Positions 19,581-32,215 are shown, numbered from the stretch's first letter. The stretch: 64,000 bases of DNA from Aquilaria yunnanensis (GCA_039654915.1 CM077597.1:36926001-36990000); one strand, 5' to 3'. Made by a program: numbers and translations. Notes: generated by a model not told the origin, from the letters alone.

Positions 19581-19812
19581 TTTTCTATGAATGCATATTT
19601 TGAAATGCTGGCCAGCTGCATTGAGTATGTTTTATTTTTATGGTCATTGACCTATAGCCATAGTAAGGCGTAGTATAAAACAGTAATGCATTAAGGATTT
19701 AATTAATTAGCAGGCCCACTAAGGAGCAACTTGCACAGGCCTAGCACTAAATTAGTATATGGTTCCTAGGGTCCTATATGACCAAGTTTGGATTAAGAGT
19801 AAAGGCCTGTGA

Positions 19813-19956
19813 CAATAAAGGTTTAGTTGAATCATCAACAATCTTGTCACTTGGGTAGCAATGATGTGTTGCTAGACACCGCTCATTGCTTATGATCGTA
19901 AATGTGATTGATGATCATTGCTAACGTGGTAATGGCCTGTTGGGTCACACACATAA
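19813..19956 (+). mobile_element. Fam-7 LTR fragment (about 144 bp)
   Basis: ATAAAGGTTTAGTTGAATC through GGGTCACACACATAA matches 1396-1540 of copy 1 and the same part of copies 2 and 3. It is cut on the right by the Fam-3 5' LTR; CATAA (19952-19956) would be that element's target duplication, but its right partner is lost. The hairpin arms have mutated here. Confidence 0.8.
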
Positions 19957-22617
19957 TGTTACAGCTCTCTTAGCAGGAAGCACATTTAAGGCATATAAAT
20001 TAATAAATCCCTAGTTTAATACCTCATTTTAAAAAAAATTAGTAAGGTCAAGCAAGTTAGTGAAGTTTCACTAGGTTTCAAGGAGAGTATGGCATCAAAA
20101 GAGGTTTGGGGGTAAAATGGTAATTTTGCAACCCAAGGTGTTGGGCTGAGTCTCAAGAGTAAAAAACATGTTTTAAAACCTCATCCTTACTTAGCAACCA
20201 AATTTTCACTATGTGTTAAAGGTTTGACCAAAGTTTTGACCAAGAGTTACTATTTTAGGAATGAGGCTTTTTGACAAACTTATTAAAGCTTGAGGGCTTG
20301 TTGGAAAATGATGTTTCAAAACTTGGTAAAGTCCTTTGGCTGCCACATTTCTTCATTTTTCCAGCCAAACCCGAGCTCCTTCTTGCCCACTTGATCTCTT
20401 CTTTAATTCCCACTCAAATTCAAGAGTTCCGAGTGAAAATCAAAGGTTCCAAGGGTGACTAAGCAATGGGTGGCTTGTTTCAAGGAAGTTTTGTGCTTTG
20501 GAAGCTTGTAATCAAATTTTCCAGCTAGGGCTTTTTTTTTTTTTTGTGCAAGAGGTAACTCAATTTTCTTGTTGTTTCTTTGTTAGTTTGGCCCCTAGTT
20601 GCTTGGGTTTTGGTTGGGTTGTGTTAATTTGATGGCATTTGGTTGGAATTCCTCGGAACCTAGGTAAAATCTTATTGGAGCTTGTTCTTGGAGTTTGATT
20701 GCTTGATCTTTGCTTGTAGTTTGGAATTGTGGTAAGCAATTTATGATTTATACTCATTTGATGCCATTCATAGGTTGTTTGTGGTGAAATTCTTGTGAAT
20801 TTGATGATTGGCATTAGTTGTGGAGGGAGACGTTCATGGTGCACTAATTAAGTTTCCAAGCTTAGTGTGATGTTTGGGTCTATTAGAAGCTTGGAATGAA
20901 TGGTGCACTGTGGCCTAGGAAGTGTGTTTTGCAGGTTTGTAAAGTGGGATGGCGTCCCAAATTTGTTTACGAGCCTTTGGAAGCCTCCAAAGAGGCTTAG
21001 GAGGTTTTTTCTCGGTTTAGTGTACAGGGCTCTAGCACCTCAGCACCCAAGGTGGATTTTTCTGTCTTTAGAGTAGGGTGCTCCTAGTAGCTAGGCCTTA
21101 GTGGTACCTTTCCTGGCTCCTAGGCACCAGCACTCGATAGCTTTGACATGTTGTGCGGCTTTTGCCATAACATTTCACTCAGGTATCGGATTGAGGTGAT
21201 TTAAGATACCACACGAAGCTAAGACAGAGAACTACAATTTTCATAAATTTACAAAGCCTGGATGTGCCCAAGTTTAGATTCATTTTAGTTCAAAGTGAAG
21301 GTATGTTTGGCGATAATAGAGCACCGTTAGTTGGGTGCAAGGTTTAGTACCATTGAGAGCCTAGCCAGGCCTTCGAGTTTGAGGTTCTAATGTTGAAACC
21401 TTAGTGCACCTAGGGGGGGTTGAACCATGGTCATTACTACTCCACTAGTGTGAAGCAAGTAATGGTGGATAAGTTGTGCCTTGAGTGAAGGTTTAGTGCA
21501 CTTGTATCCTCGGCAAGATTACTTGAGGTGCAAGTGAAAATCTAGCACACTGTTGGTAAGGGTTTAAGGTGGAAGCTTAGCACACAAGTGACCTAGGCAA
21601 GTCTTAGGACTTGAGGCACTATGTGGAGGCTTAGTACACCTAGTGAGTTCCATGGAACTTAAGTGAGGCGCATCCACCATGTTCACCTGCACAACAATTA
21701 AGGGAAGGTTAAACTTATTACATAAGTAAGCTAAGGCTTACTAGGAGCGAGTTAGGGGCCAGAAGTTGCTAGGCATGGAGTGACACTTGTGAGAGGACTA
21801 GGAGGAGGAGGGCTCCCAAGGGACCTCGATATATGCACATATGTTAGACCTTCACACTGTATGCGCTTGCAGTAGATTACAGATACGTATATATGTGTTG
21901 TTCTCAATGTTTTCCTTATAGTTTGAAGATCCATTACTAAGAATCTTTGGATTCTCACTCCCTTAATTTTATGTTGCGCAAATACAGAGGTTCTTGGACC
22001 TGACAATCATTGAGGGTTGTCATGGTGGTTCCGTTAGAGGTGTATCAGTTTGAGAATCCTTGAGATTCTAGTTTATTTGGTTGCTTGTTGGTTAAGCTAC
22101 ATTACTAACTATAGTTTTCTTTGCCACAAAGGCTAGTGAGCATGTGGAGGATCATTGAGGCTTGCCACCAGGATATCTCATCTAAGGTGGAAGCTAATTG
22201 ATTGGATCTTAGTAATACTAGCCTTATGTATGTATAATTTATGGTAGTGGCCTCCAATTTGTATGAATAGAGTTATGGACTCCAGGGTTGCCTTTGGGTG
22301 TAGGGCATAGTCTACAATTGTTTAAATGCCCGCACACGATTAATTATGTGTAGGATTCATATTGATGCTATAAAAGTTTTGTATGCTTTGACTATTTGAA
22401 CATTGGGTTTTATGGAAATGCCTAGGCTACATAAATGTTTTATGATTTTATACTTGTTTAAGTCAAAGCATCTCTTGCATGCATAATTGCATTCTTACGT
22501 TAAACAACTAGTGGTATGAAGTTTTTATCAAGGTGCACGTAATTAATTAACCAATTGCAACCAACATGAGACTTGTTCTCATTGGCACCCTAGGCAAGGC
22601 CATGAGGGGCCATGTCA
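19957..22617 (+). mobile_element. Fam-3 5' LTR (2661 bp)
   Basis: Starts TGTTACAGCTCTCTTAGCAGG and ends GGGGCCATGTCA, three bases before a perfect primer site. It aligns along its length with 37433-39748 plus 42191-42422. It shares the block GGTAATTTTGCAACC and the stem-loop area with Fam-1, so the two are distant relatives. The stem-loop is at 21940-21955. A 63-codon frame at 20271 recurs in the other LTR but has no known domain. Confidence 0.88.
21940..21955 (+). repeat. LTR stem-loop, Fam-3 form
   Basis: AGAAT, loop CTTTGG, ATTCT. The 3' LTR version at 39431-39450 is longer: TGAGAAT, CTTGGG, ATTCTCA (seven pairs). Confidence 0.65.
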
Positions 22618-22620
22618 GTT

Positions 22621-22633
22621 TGGTATCAGAGCC
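22621..22633 (+). promoter_or_regulatory. Primer-binding site of Fam-3
   Basis: TGGTATCAGAGCC, thirteen bases matching initiator tRNA-Met, three bases after the LTR end. It shows that the left LTR is the 5' LTR of a plus-strand element. Confidence 0.92.
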
Positions 22634-25196
22634 AAGTTCATAAACATTGGAGGCTAAGGACTGAGATCTAGGTTATGATACACGTGCTAGGGTAGTTAGT
22701 ACTAACCAACATCTATAAGTAAAAGTCTGGCTTTGGTTGTAGATTGTGATGGTGAAATTTGTCAGGTGCATTCTAGACGCTAGAGGTCTGGTAGTGCATC
22801 CTAGTAGTTTAGTGTGGCAACATTGGGGTAAAAAGTTTGGCTTGCTCCAAGGTAGGGAAACACCTTGGAGTAGGCAGTTGGGATGTGATCACCGTCTTAG
22901 GAAATTGTTATGGTACCTCAAACACGAGGTAGGCTGCATGATCAATAGGACTAGGAGGTTGTGGAAACCTTTAAGGTAAGGAGTACCATTGAATTGGGTG
23001 GATTACTCCTAAAGTTACAAGGGTTGAACCCACCAATGTCGATTGGTTAGGCTACCAAAAAGGAGTTAAGGATGCGCTAAATGAGTGTTAGGCACTTAGT
23101 TAAGAAGGCTGCAAAGTGGACTGGAGCACTCTCGTACCTTTCTTTTGAGAGTAGGAGCTTAGGGCCAAAACTACCAAGGGCTTAAGCTAGTGTAATATAA
23201 CTCTTGGTGATCATTGATGTCAAATCACTGATGAATGGTCTAGCATGCAGTAGCTCTTGAAAGAGAGTTAGAGGAGTTGAAGACACAAGATGGTAAGGTG
23301 AAGGTTAGCTTATCCAACCTAGTAGGAGCATGGGCGAAATGGCCATAGTGCAAAAGTTGACTAAAAGTGAGGAAGAAGAATGGATCATGTAGGACAGGGG
23401 TTTACCCAAGGGTGGGAAGAGTGCATGACTCTTAGGTTACAACTAGGAAGTATTACCAACAATCTAAGTGGTCATTAGACTTGTATCATTTTGGGCTTGG
23501 TTGAGTTAAGACCAGCCTAGGAAGCTTGTCCCCAATAGCTGTTGCCACACAGAGTTAGCCTAGTACACTAGAGCAGTAGATTAAGCTTTGCTTCGATTAG
23601 TCCAGTGGTTGAAGTAGGCAACCACAAGCCAGGTGCCACTGGTAGTCGTAGTGAACTCATGGGTAGTGCATGGCTAATGCGAGGTAAGTCCTTACCTTTT
23701 CACTAGTAGTTTGTTATTTACTAAGTAATTTTCGCCATCAATTACAAGCATAGCATTATTTGGCTTGTTGGGTGGTATTTTCAAGCGAGGCTAAAGGCTA
23801 ACTTAAGTGCATTAGGACTTAAAGGTGCGCCAAGTATTAGGTGATACCCAAAACCCTAACACCCACTTGCTAGTGTGTGAATCCACATAAGAAGAGGCTT
23901 AAATAACTTAGAATGGAAATGTTCTAAGGTTACATAGAATTGTCTTCTTGCAAGAGTTAGTTTAGTGGCTTAGTTGTCAACAAATGACTGGCTAAGAACA
24001 GATGAGTTATTTAGAATCATCAAGCAATGGAGTAGTTCAGTCAGATGCCAAAAAGGTAAGTAAGTAAGTTTTTATTTTATTTCTAACCATTAAATGTAGG
24101 AGCTTGCTATCGAAAGAAGAAAGGAGCAAGGAACTCATCCAAGGGTAAATGGATGGATAGGTTTGTCCATTTTTCAGTTGTATACCCTAGGGTTGAGCTA
24201 GTAAGAATTGAGTTATTGCTGGGGTTTGGATTGACTATTGAAAGGTAGTAAGAGACCCCAAGTAATAGGGTTGACTGCTATGGACCAGGGGATAGTGGGT
24301 GACTTGAGGTCATCATCCCAAGGTTAAGTGGGGTCGAAGGCCACTTAGATGACTTTTGGAAGAAGAAAGACTCGGCTAGTAAAGCTAGTCGAGTAGTTTA
24401 AGGAGTAAGTCCTAAGTTGAACAAAAGAAGTTGTGAGGATCATATGTTGCTTCAAGTTAATGGCAGTAAGTTAATACAATGTTGGATTATCAGAACGAAA
24501 GTGATCAAGTGATTCCAAAAAGGAGGATGTTTTGTCTTAACCCTTCGGGTTAGTGTTCGAGGAGTGCCTTGGAGATAGAAATCACTATGACTGGTCGAGA
24601 GTCGACTCACTGGTAGCCAAAATGAGAAGTAATCTCCCACCTAGTGTAATTTATTCTTTGCTAATCAGAAGTGCCAAGTCTAGTACAGGTACAGTTGTGT
24701 TCATGTGTTGTGCAATAACTCTAGTAGTTGTGTTCATTGGAGTAAGGGAAGGTTATGTGTTGGAACCCTAGTCGGTGAGGGTTTTGGTTATGCTAGTTTT
24801 AAGCCTAAAGCTAGAGCAACTTACTTGAACCTAGCACCTTGTAAAGGAAGGGCTAGTGACTTACAAGATTAGGTAAGGGCAAGCAGGTGCACTAAGTTGG
24901 ATTGCCACGGGTGAGCCACTTGAGATATTTTACTTGCTAACCACCTCTTGATAGTTAACTCAAGTGGTGGTAAATTAGTTATCCCACCAAGAAGGTGAGT
25001 TGATGTGGGAAAATCCATAAGTGGATCATTTTGACATAAGGATGACACAGTGTTGTCATGGTATGGTAGCTAAGTATGGAAGGTGATGATGGTTCCTTGT
25101 AACCATAGGCTAAGGGATGGATGGTCGTTGAGAGGTCAGAGGGCCTATGAGGTAGTCAAGGTCTTGAGTAACACTGGAGGCATGTTAGAGCCTAGT
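22634..25196 (+). mobile_element. Fam-3 interior, left part (non-coding, LARD-like)
   Basis: About 2.6 kb with no gag, protease, RT or integrase motif that I can recognise; the longest frames are 60-80 codons and unrelated to known domains. The left edge (GATCTAGGTTATGATACACGTGCTAGG...TTAGTACTAACCAACATCT, here in part) resembles the Fam-1 leader at 10230-10290. The interior resumes at 35980 after the Fam-5 insertion and totals about 4.0 kb. Long LTRs, exact primer site, polypurine tract and non-coding interior match a large retrotransposon derivative, moved by proteins of another element. Confidence 0.65.
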
Positions 25197-25201
25197 GAAT
25201 G

Positions 25202-26588
25202 TGTTACCCACTCCAAGGTAGTCCAATTATAGTGCAAAAATTGTGCATTTAGACTCCTAGGATTGGTAATGTTGTGTAGGTCATCAGAACACTACCCTTA
25301 GTGTGCATACCCAAGTGGCCCTCTTGGGCACTATGTAAACACATGCATATTGGCCCAACCATCACACACATATTCACATTTCATGCACACTATGGCAGCA
25401 AAGAAGTAAAACACTAGCACAAGTCTTAATCTTGGCTACCATACATTAGGCAATCTTGTTAAGTTCTAGTGACTAACCACTGCACCTGTGACTTCCACTA
25501 ATAAACTGTATCAATCTCGCCATGTACCCCTATGTTTTCTTTGCCCCATTATCAAGTAGAAACTTCTAGCAAACCAAGGAATTTTTTTCTTACATCAATA
25601 GCCCCCTATGGACCAAGTTATGGATTTTTGAAGTTGGTTACAAAATTCTGACCAAATGAACAGTACCTTAGCCAATTTTTCAATGTCATATCGTTGGCTA
25701 CAGGGCTCCAAATTCAGAAATTCGAAATCCCAATTCAATCTCTAGATGTTAGATAGGTGTGGTAAAAATTTCATACCAAGATTCCTTCTACACAAGGAGA
25801 TATGGAACTTTAAGTGCAGAGCCAAAATTCTGGTCACTTTATGACCATTTTGCCCATACAAAATTTCATAAGTGTGCAAACACTTCATTCACAATGTAAA
25901 AACCCTCCAAGGTTATCTAGTGGCTATGGAGGAAGTGTGGCTGTGTTCTTGGGCTGGAGGAGGATGAAAATGAGAGAGAGATAAGTGATTTGACCACTTA
26001 AATGGCCTTAAATGAGCTTAAGGGCACAAAACACACTTAACAAGCTTAACCTTGCTTTATGTCATTTTCCTTCTCACTAATTATGGTTTCTTTGTCATAA
26101 ACTCATTGGTACACATGTGTCCAACATTTTTGCCTATTTATCAAGTCTTGGCTACCCCCCCATGGTGGGATAACCACACAATTCCACCCTTAGACTTAAG
26201 TCAAAAGCTTGAACACCTTAAGGTTTACAATAAGACATTTAGGTCCTTAACGGATTTAGTGTTTTATAAGCAATTTGGTCATCCAATAGCACTTTCATAC
26301 CATTCATATCCTTCCCATAACTCTCCAAAGCCCTTTCTTGAGATTTTTGCAATTGAGTACCCGAACTTCCAAAACCTTACAAAAAAGTCCATAGATTGCT
26401 TGACAAACAAGCAATCCTTGAGCCTTTTCTTGGGGCCCAAATTACCAACTTGGAACACTTTTAAGGAGGTATTGATCATGCCCTTTACCCCCCACACTTC
26501 AGTCACTATCGTGAGAATTACACAATATAATGGTTTTTTGACTATTATGCCACACTTGTAATTCTCCCATTTTTGTGAGGTGGTAACA
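25202..26588 (-). mobile_element. Fam-5 3' LTR of minus-strand element, internally deleted
   Basis: Read on the minus strand it starts TGTTACCACCTCACAAAAATGGG (written here only as a landmark in part: TGTTACCACCTCAC) and ends GGGTAACA. It is only 1387 bp because about 1.1 kb, equivalent to 34195-35280 of the other LTR, is missing at GGTTATC/TAGTGGC near 25917. The lost piece includes the stem-loop region. A plus-strand frame of 169 codons (26052-26561) is antisense to the LTR. Confidence 0.82.
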
Positions 26589-26729
26589 AACTTCCCCCCC
26601 TTAAAAATTTTGGTCCTCCAAAATAGCCTTTAGCTTTGGGTATTCTTCAAGATACATTTTCATAAGGTCTTTTTCAGTTTCCCAGGTTGCTTCTCTTTCA
26701 GAGTGGTATGGCCATTGAACTTCAATGAT
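26589..26729 (-). pseudogene. Fam-5 chromodomain end and polypurine tract, minus strand
   Basis: Read on the minus strand it holds the end of the chromodomain (HHSERE-type text, TWE-like, KRYPEEY-like) and LKAILEDQNF, then a polypurine tract TTTTTAAGGGGGGGAAG next to the LTR. It is split from the rest of pol by the Fam-7 solo LTR and continues at 28155. It matches 49130-49276 of the plus-strand element closely. Confidence 0.8.
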
Positions 26730-26734
26730 GGGAA

Positions 26735-28149
26735 TGTTAGTGTTGTGCCCAAAAGCCAATCATGAGATGATTGTATTTTTTGCACATTGAGCCATGATAT
26801 TTAATTAAGACATTAATCCAGCAATTATGTTCATTGTTTTGTTTCTGCGTAACGTAATAAACATAATTGTAACCCTAGAATAATGATACTCTCAAACACC
26901 CCTGGTCTAGTATTATTGTGGAGCAAGTTGCAATAGTACATAATGACTAGCATATATGGAGACTAATATGAGATATGTAGTCTACATATGGGTGCAAGTT
27001 GGAGAACTTGTGTACTGGATCGACCCACCATGAGAACACTAAATGGATCGTTATATCAGTGTCATAAGTGATTCTCATAGTGATCATGGTATATGTTGTC
27101 CTTCGACCTAAGATCATCAAGGTTCCCTACATGTGAGTCACAGACTTTGATACTTTCCTTTGTTGCTCGTAATTGACTGAACTTGAAGCAGGTCATTGGG
27201 TATGCCACATGTCATGCGGAGGGATTTGTATGATCAAGATGGGATTTGTCCCTCCTATGTAACAAGAGTGATATCTTCGGGCCCCTTGATAGAGTAAGAC
27301 TTAGAAAATGCATGGCCATGCTTGGATGAGTTGATATATGATATCAACGTCATTAGTTTAAATTGGTATACTCGGTAATCAAGAAACCAAAGGTTGGGCT
27401 ATACGAGAGTGACACATTCCATGTCTCATGCTTAGTTTTGATTTCTTGGACCAAGGGACAATGGCATATATCAATGATGATCATAAAGGTTTAGTCGAAT
27501 CACTGACAATCTTGTCACTTGGGTAGCAATGATGTGTTGCTAGGCACCGCTCATTGCTTATGATCATAAATGTGATTTATGATCATTGCCAATGTGGTAA
27601 GAGCCTATTGTGTCACACACATAGAGCTATTTGGATCATTAGAGTGCATGGGGTAATTATTTCGGTTATGGTTTCACAATAATTTCGTATTAGTAATGGG
27701 CCCAAAAGTGGAGCCATTATTAAGCCCGAAATTGAAGCCTAATTGGATTAGGGCTTTGAAACCCATTAGGAGCAGAAGTTGAGTCTCAGTACAAATACAA
27801 CTTTTAGTGGGAAATTCGGAGCTTCTTGCCCTAGCCTCCCAAAAGGACAACCGCATTCTTCTCTTGCAATTCCTTGGAGGACGCAAGCTAGCACTACGAG
27901 CGCAAGAGAAATGCATCTGCCGGGACGTGGTGGAAGCATGGTGATCCTGAGAGGCTCGTGTGGATACCATAGAGAGCTTGAACACGTCAACTATTTAGGC
28001 TTTTGTAATTCGACTCTACAGTTGAGTGAGAGATCTCAACTGAAAATTAGGTATTAAAATTTTTGAACACTCGATTTACTCCGTTTCACTTGGATCTTGG
28101 AGGGTTTCAATAAAATTCTGCTGCACTGTTTGTCTCTCGAAACCCAACA
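26735..28149 (+). mobile_element. Fam-7 solo LTR, copy 2 (1415 bp)
   Basis: TGTTAGTGTTGTGCCC to GAAACCCAACA, with perfect target duplications GGGAA at 26730-26734 and 28150-28154. The joined flanks match intact chromodomain sequence at 63970-64000, so the insertion is precise. The TATA box is mutated (TACAAATA), but the 11-bp hairpin is intact at 27560-27586. No internal coding region is present. Confidence 0.88.
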
Positions 28150-28154
28150 GGGAA

Positions 28155-28447
28155 TAAGTTTGTTTCTTAACCTTCTAGTATCCTTGGCTAGGTTAGCTAT
28201 AGGTTTCTCTTCATACATCAAGTTAGGTTCCAACTATACGTCTTCCACTACAATAGCATGTTTTGTGTCCAATAGACACTTCCTAAGCATACTGATGTGA
28301 AAAAGGTGGTAGCGTTAACCTGTATGCTACCCTACCAACTCTGTCCAAGATCTCATAAGGACCAATGTATCTTGGAGCTAACTTGGTCCTTTAGGCACAT
28401 AGATTTGGTCCTTGAAATATAGTAATCCTTACTTGTAGGCAAAGGAT
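28155..28447 (-). pseudogene. Fam-5 integrase end fused to RNase H-integrase linker, minus strand
   Basis: The minus strand gives the GPY/F zone (LAPRYIGPYEILDRVG) and RRLRNKL of the chromodomain. Next to it, in another frame, GLLYFKDQIYVPKG belongs to the linker between RNase H and integrase. The integrase zinc-binding and DDE domains between them are missing. Beyond 28447 the sequence jumps to RT, so RNase H is gone too. Confidence 0.72.
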
Positions 28448-29146
28448 TCATACATGGAACCTTTTTCGTCTCCTAAAATCCTTTATAGTCTTTGGTCTTT
28501 CCCATTCTTGCATTGCCTTGACCTTTTCAAGGTATGCCTTAAGGCCTTGTGTATCTATGATGTGTCCTAGGAAAGACACTTCCTTTATCCATAATTCACA
28601 TTTGGATAACTTGGCATAAAGCTGATATTCCAATAGAGTCTTTAGGACAATCTTTAGATGATGTTCATGTTCACTTTCATCCTTGGAATACACTAGGATG
28701 TCATCAATGAGAACAACCACAAATTTGTCCAGATGTGGTTTGAACACCCTATTCATCAAGTCCATGAAAGCAGCTAGGGCATTAGTCAAACCAAATGGCA
28801 TGACTATGTACTCATAATGCCCATATCTAGTCCTGAATACAATATTAGGAATGTGCTCTTCCTTTCCTCTCAACTGGAAGTATCCAGATCTCAAATCTAT
28901 CTTAGAGAAGATCTTAGCTCCCTTGAGTTGATCAAATAGATCCTCAATCCTAGGGAGTGGGTACTTGTTCTTGATAGTCACTGCATTAAGCTTCCTGTAG
29001 TCAATGCATAGTCTCAAAGCTCCATCCTTCTTTTTCACAAAGAGAACAGAAGCTACCCATGGTGAAACACTTAGCCTTTTGAACCCTTTTTCAAGAAGTT
29101 CATCAAGTTGTTTTTTGAGCTCATTCATCTCTGTGATTGGCATTCT
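28448..29146 (-). pseudogene. Fam-5 reverse transcriptase, minus strand
   Basis: A 231-codon open stretch with most RT motifs: [59 protein letters not shown], and the catalytic LIDDILVYS with both aspartates kept (codons at 28698-28709). SVSPW is followed by VASVLF in place of the usual GAPVLF. It ends in the thumb where RNase H should follow, at a deletion. One stop (TAA, 29147-29149) separates it from the protease part in the same frame. Confidence 0.88.
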
Positions 29147-29818
29147 TTAAGGAGGTATGGATATTGGACTAGCTTCTGGTTGTAGCTTGATTTCAAACTC
29201 AATTTCTCTTAGTGTAGGAATACCTGGAAGGTCTTTAGGAAAGACTTGTGAAAAGTCTCTCACTATAGGTATTCTGTCCACTTCCTCATCACAGTGCAAT
29301 TCATTCGATGCATAATAGTAATCATGCTCAGAAATCACAGGTATCTCATCTAGTACCTTTAGCTCCATGCCATGCATTTCATACACTAATTCCTTAGAAT
29401 TCACCAATGCATGCACTTCACCATCAGGCAATGTGATTTCCCTATTAGCACAATCAATTCTTATGTTATGCATAGAAAGCCAATTCATACCTAGCACTAA
29501 ATCATACTTAGGAATGTCCAAAACTAGCAGATTAGTCATAACTTTAGTCTTTCCTACTACTAGCTCACAATCCTTAGCTAGGTCATTAGTGAAAAGACAT
29601 TGACTACCTGCTATTTTCACTAAGGATATCCTAGGCATGATTTCAGCAGGCAATTTCATGGCTTCAACAAATCTTTTAGCCACTATAAACACAGATGGAC
29701 CAGTATTGGACAAAACACTAACAGGTATACCGTTAAGGTAAATGTTACCTCTTAGTGCTCCTCCCTGCTCTGATGTCTCTGGCCTCTCCACATAAAAGAC
29801 TATGCCAACTCTTAACAT
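29147..29818 (-). pseudogene. Fam-5 aspartic protease and RT leader, minus strand
   Basis: A 223-codon open stretch. The protease core reads LNGIPVSVLSNTGPSVF: the catalytic DTGA is NTGP (Asn codon at 29705-29707), so the enzyme should be dead. LVLGMNWLSMHNIRIDC, typical of the protease end, follows, then the linker to RT ([27 protein letters not shown]). The next codons would enter RT but meet the TAA at 29147. Confidence 0.88.
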
Positions 29819-31158
29819 TGGATGCTAATGCACTGGAGGATTTGGCCTCTGTTGTCCCTCCCTAGGTCCTCCCCCTCTAAGTCCTGCCCTAATAAGGCCT
29901 TACTAGACCTTGGGCTTCTGACCTCTTTTGAGCCTGTGGATAGTCTTTGATCCAATGATCCATGGATCCACATCTTAGACATGCTTAGGTGTCAAAATAG
30001 CAAGGTTTCATTTCGTGAAACTTCTTGCATTTAGGGCACCTTAGTGTAGGGAATTTCCCCTTAACCTTGGCCTCACCACTAAGATGAGAATTCTTGGAAA
30101 TTCCTTCACCATGTGATGGCTTCTTCTGTTTGCCTCCTGCCTGACTACTTTCCCTTGGTCCACTAGGAAAATACTCAGTCTCATACTCCTTATGCTCTAC
30201 TAGTAGAGCTTTCTACACTGCTTCACAGTATGTAACTGCTCCAAAAAGTCTAACAGCCTTTCTAATATCTGACTTTAGGCCTCTGAAAAATATTTTGGCC
30301 TTCAATTCCTCTAGTCCATGATACAGAGGAGCATACCTCACCAACTGATTGAATTTGTGCTCATACTCTAGGGCACTAAGGTTGTCCTACCTTATAGCAT
30401 CAAATTCAGCTTGCTTCATATCCTTAATAGCATCACTAATTTACTGCTCCTGGAACAGTTGTGTGAACTCTGGCCAGCTCATCTCAATATCTCTTCCTGG
30501 CCTTCTGCCCTTCTAGAAAACATACCTATCTCTGGTGTTTCTCCACCACATCTCTGGACTGCCTACCAAGTTGTAAATAGCTAGTGACACCTTCTTGGTG
30601 GAGCTGAGTGGCATCCTCTCAAACATCTTTTCTATGAAGATTAACCATTCCTTAGCTCTCTCTTTCCCAACTCTTCCATCAAACTATGGAGGCCGTAGGC
30701 CTTGAAACCTCTCCAACAATCTCACTCCATCTAGGCCTTCTAGATCCTCTAATCTATGTGTCCTAGATCCATGAGAGCCCTCTATATGGCGATGCTCTCT
30801 ATGATCTCTCTGCCTTCTCCTAGATCTTCTCTCATGGCCTTCCTCAATCTCATTCCTAGTGGAGGAATGGTCATAGACTGAGGGATTGGTCTTGGATACC
30901 TGACCAATCTCAAACCTTAGTCTTCTTCCTCTTGGATTTCTCCTATCTTCATCTTGCTCCTCAACAGTCTTTTCATTTGAATCTTCTAAGCTTCCAGAAG
31001 GAACATATTCAGATGTATTCCTAGTATCCTCTTTTGGTTGCTACTGTGCATCCTGAATTGGTTCTGCTTGAGCTACTTGGACTCTTTGTTGTTGTGCTTG
31101 AATCAGCCTTACTAAGTTTTCATTGATTAGAGCTAAGTTCCTCTGAAGCTCTAACCAA
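29819..31158 (-). pseudogene. Fam-5 gag, minus strand, start deleted
   Basis: Several frames hold gag text: the core with a YNLVGSPEMWWRNT-like stretch (about 30535-30570), EYEHKFNQLVRYAPLYH-like text (about 30320-30370), and a zinc knuckle CLRCGSMDHWIKD followed by Tyr (29940-29942) where the last Cys belongs. The frame is broken many times. At about 31158 gag stops and LTR-end sequence (CCCAAGT) begins, so the gag start, leader, primer site and about 110 bp of the 5' LTR are deleted. Confidence 0.8.
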
Positions 31159-32215
31159 GCCCAAGTTGTTATGACTCTCCTAGTAGCAAGCACTCTTGAA
31201 GGAGGTAAAGTGTTCTAAATTAAGTTGGAACCCAGTTTCAAGTTTACATAGCAAGCATAGGCAAGTTTAGCAAAGTTCACTAAGATCCGAGGAAGATAAG
31301 GCACTAAATGAGGTTTAAGGGCAAAATGGTAATTTTGCATCCTGAATAGCCGGGCGTGGTCCTGAGTGTTTAAAATGAGTTTTTATAACTTAACTTTCAA
31401 CCTTAACCCGAAGTTGAAGAAATAAACAAGAATTAATCAAGAATAACTAAGTTACCAAAAGATGGGGGATTAATTGTATTAAGCTTAATACTTTGGTGGC
31501 TTGGAGGTTAAGTGAGGGTTTAAGAAGGGGAAAGTGAGGTGATGGCTACGATAATCTGGTTTCCAGCCTTCTCACTCTCATTTTGCTCTCAATTCAACCT
31601 TGGAATCAAGATTTTTTGGTGCCAAGAAGAGCTATCAAGAGTATATAAGCTAGGGGGAGCTCATCTCAAGCATTAAACCAGGGTTTCTAGCTTCGAAGTG
31701 TGTTTTCTCATATCCTCTATTTTTGATACAAGGTAACCAATGTGTTCTTGATTGAATTCATGTTATTTGGTTAGTTTAGAGCTTGGGTTTTGGTTAGGAA
31801 GCAAGGTTTTGATGTCTGGTGTCTCTGTTTTTGTTTGGAACTTAGGTGATACTTTGGTGAGCTTAGTTGATTGAATAAGAGGTTGATTCTTGCTTGTTAC
31901 TTGGAGTTGGGGTAAGGGAGTTATGACTTGAAGACCAATTAATGCTATTGACATGAGTTTGCTTGAAGAATTTGAGTAATTCTAGCAATAGTATTAGTTA
32001 GAGGATTTGGTTGAATTGTGGTGGACTATGAGGTTTGAGAGGATTTGGATGATGTTACGAGACATCATAGATTGGCTTGTGATAGTTGGTTATGTTCTAT
32101 GCAACATGGTCTATGTGTGTGTGAAATTTGGAGGCTTTCCAAGCATGTTTACTATGTTTGCTAAGTGTCCAACGTTCATAGCAGTAAAATGCGTGCCAAT
32201 TCTGCAGATTCACAG

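Larger units (their letters stand above)
18110..19812 (+). mobile_element. LTR-like sequence of another family (Fam-6), ends unclear
   Basis: No coding domain. It carries the hallmark seen in the other LTRs: TTTTTCTTGTAGG, then CCCTTACTGGGAACC...GGTTCTCACATCCCC, then TTTAATGTGCAG (18950-19020). A possible end CTGTGACA is at 19805-19812, directly before the Fam-7 fragment. The left border was not found. A 281-bp tandem duplication fills 19017-19580. Confidence 0.5.

Noticed and set aside
22746..22979. 77-codon frame after the Fam-3 primer site as a gag start
   Set aside because: No gag features; the frame closes early and no later frame continues with a gag core, knuckle or protease.
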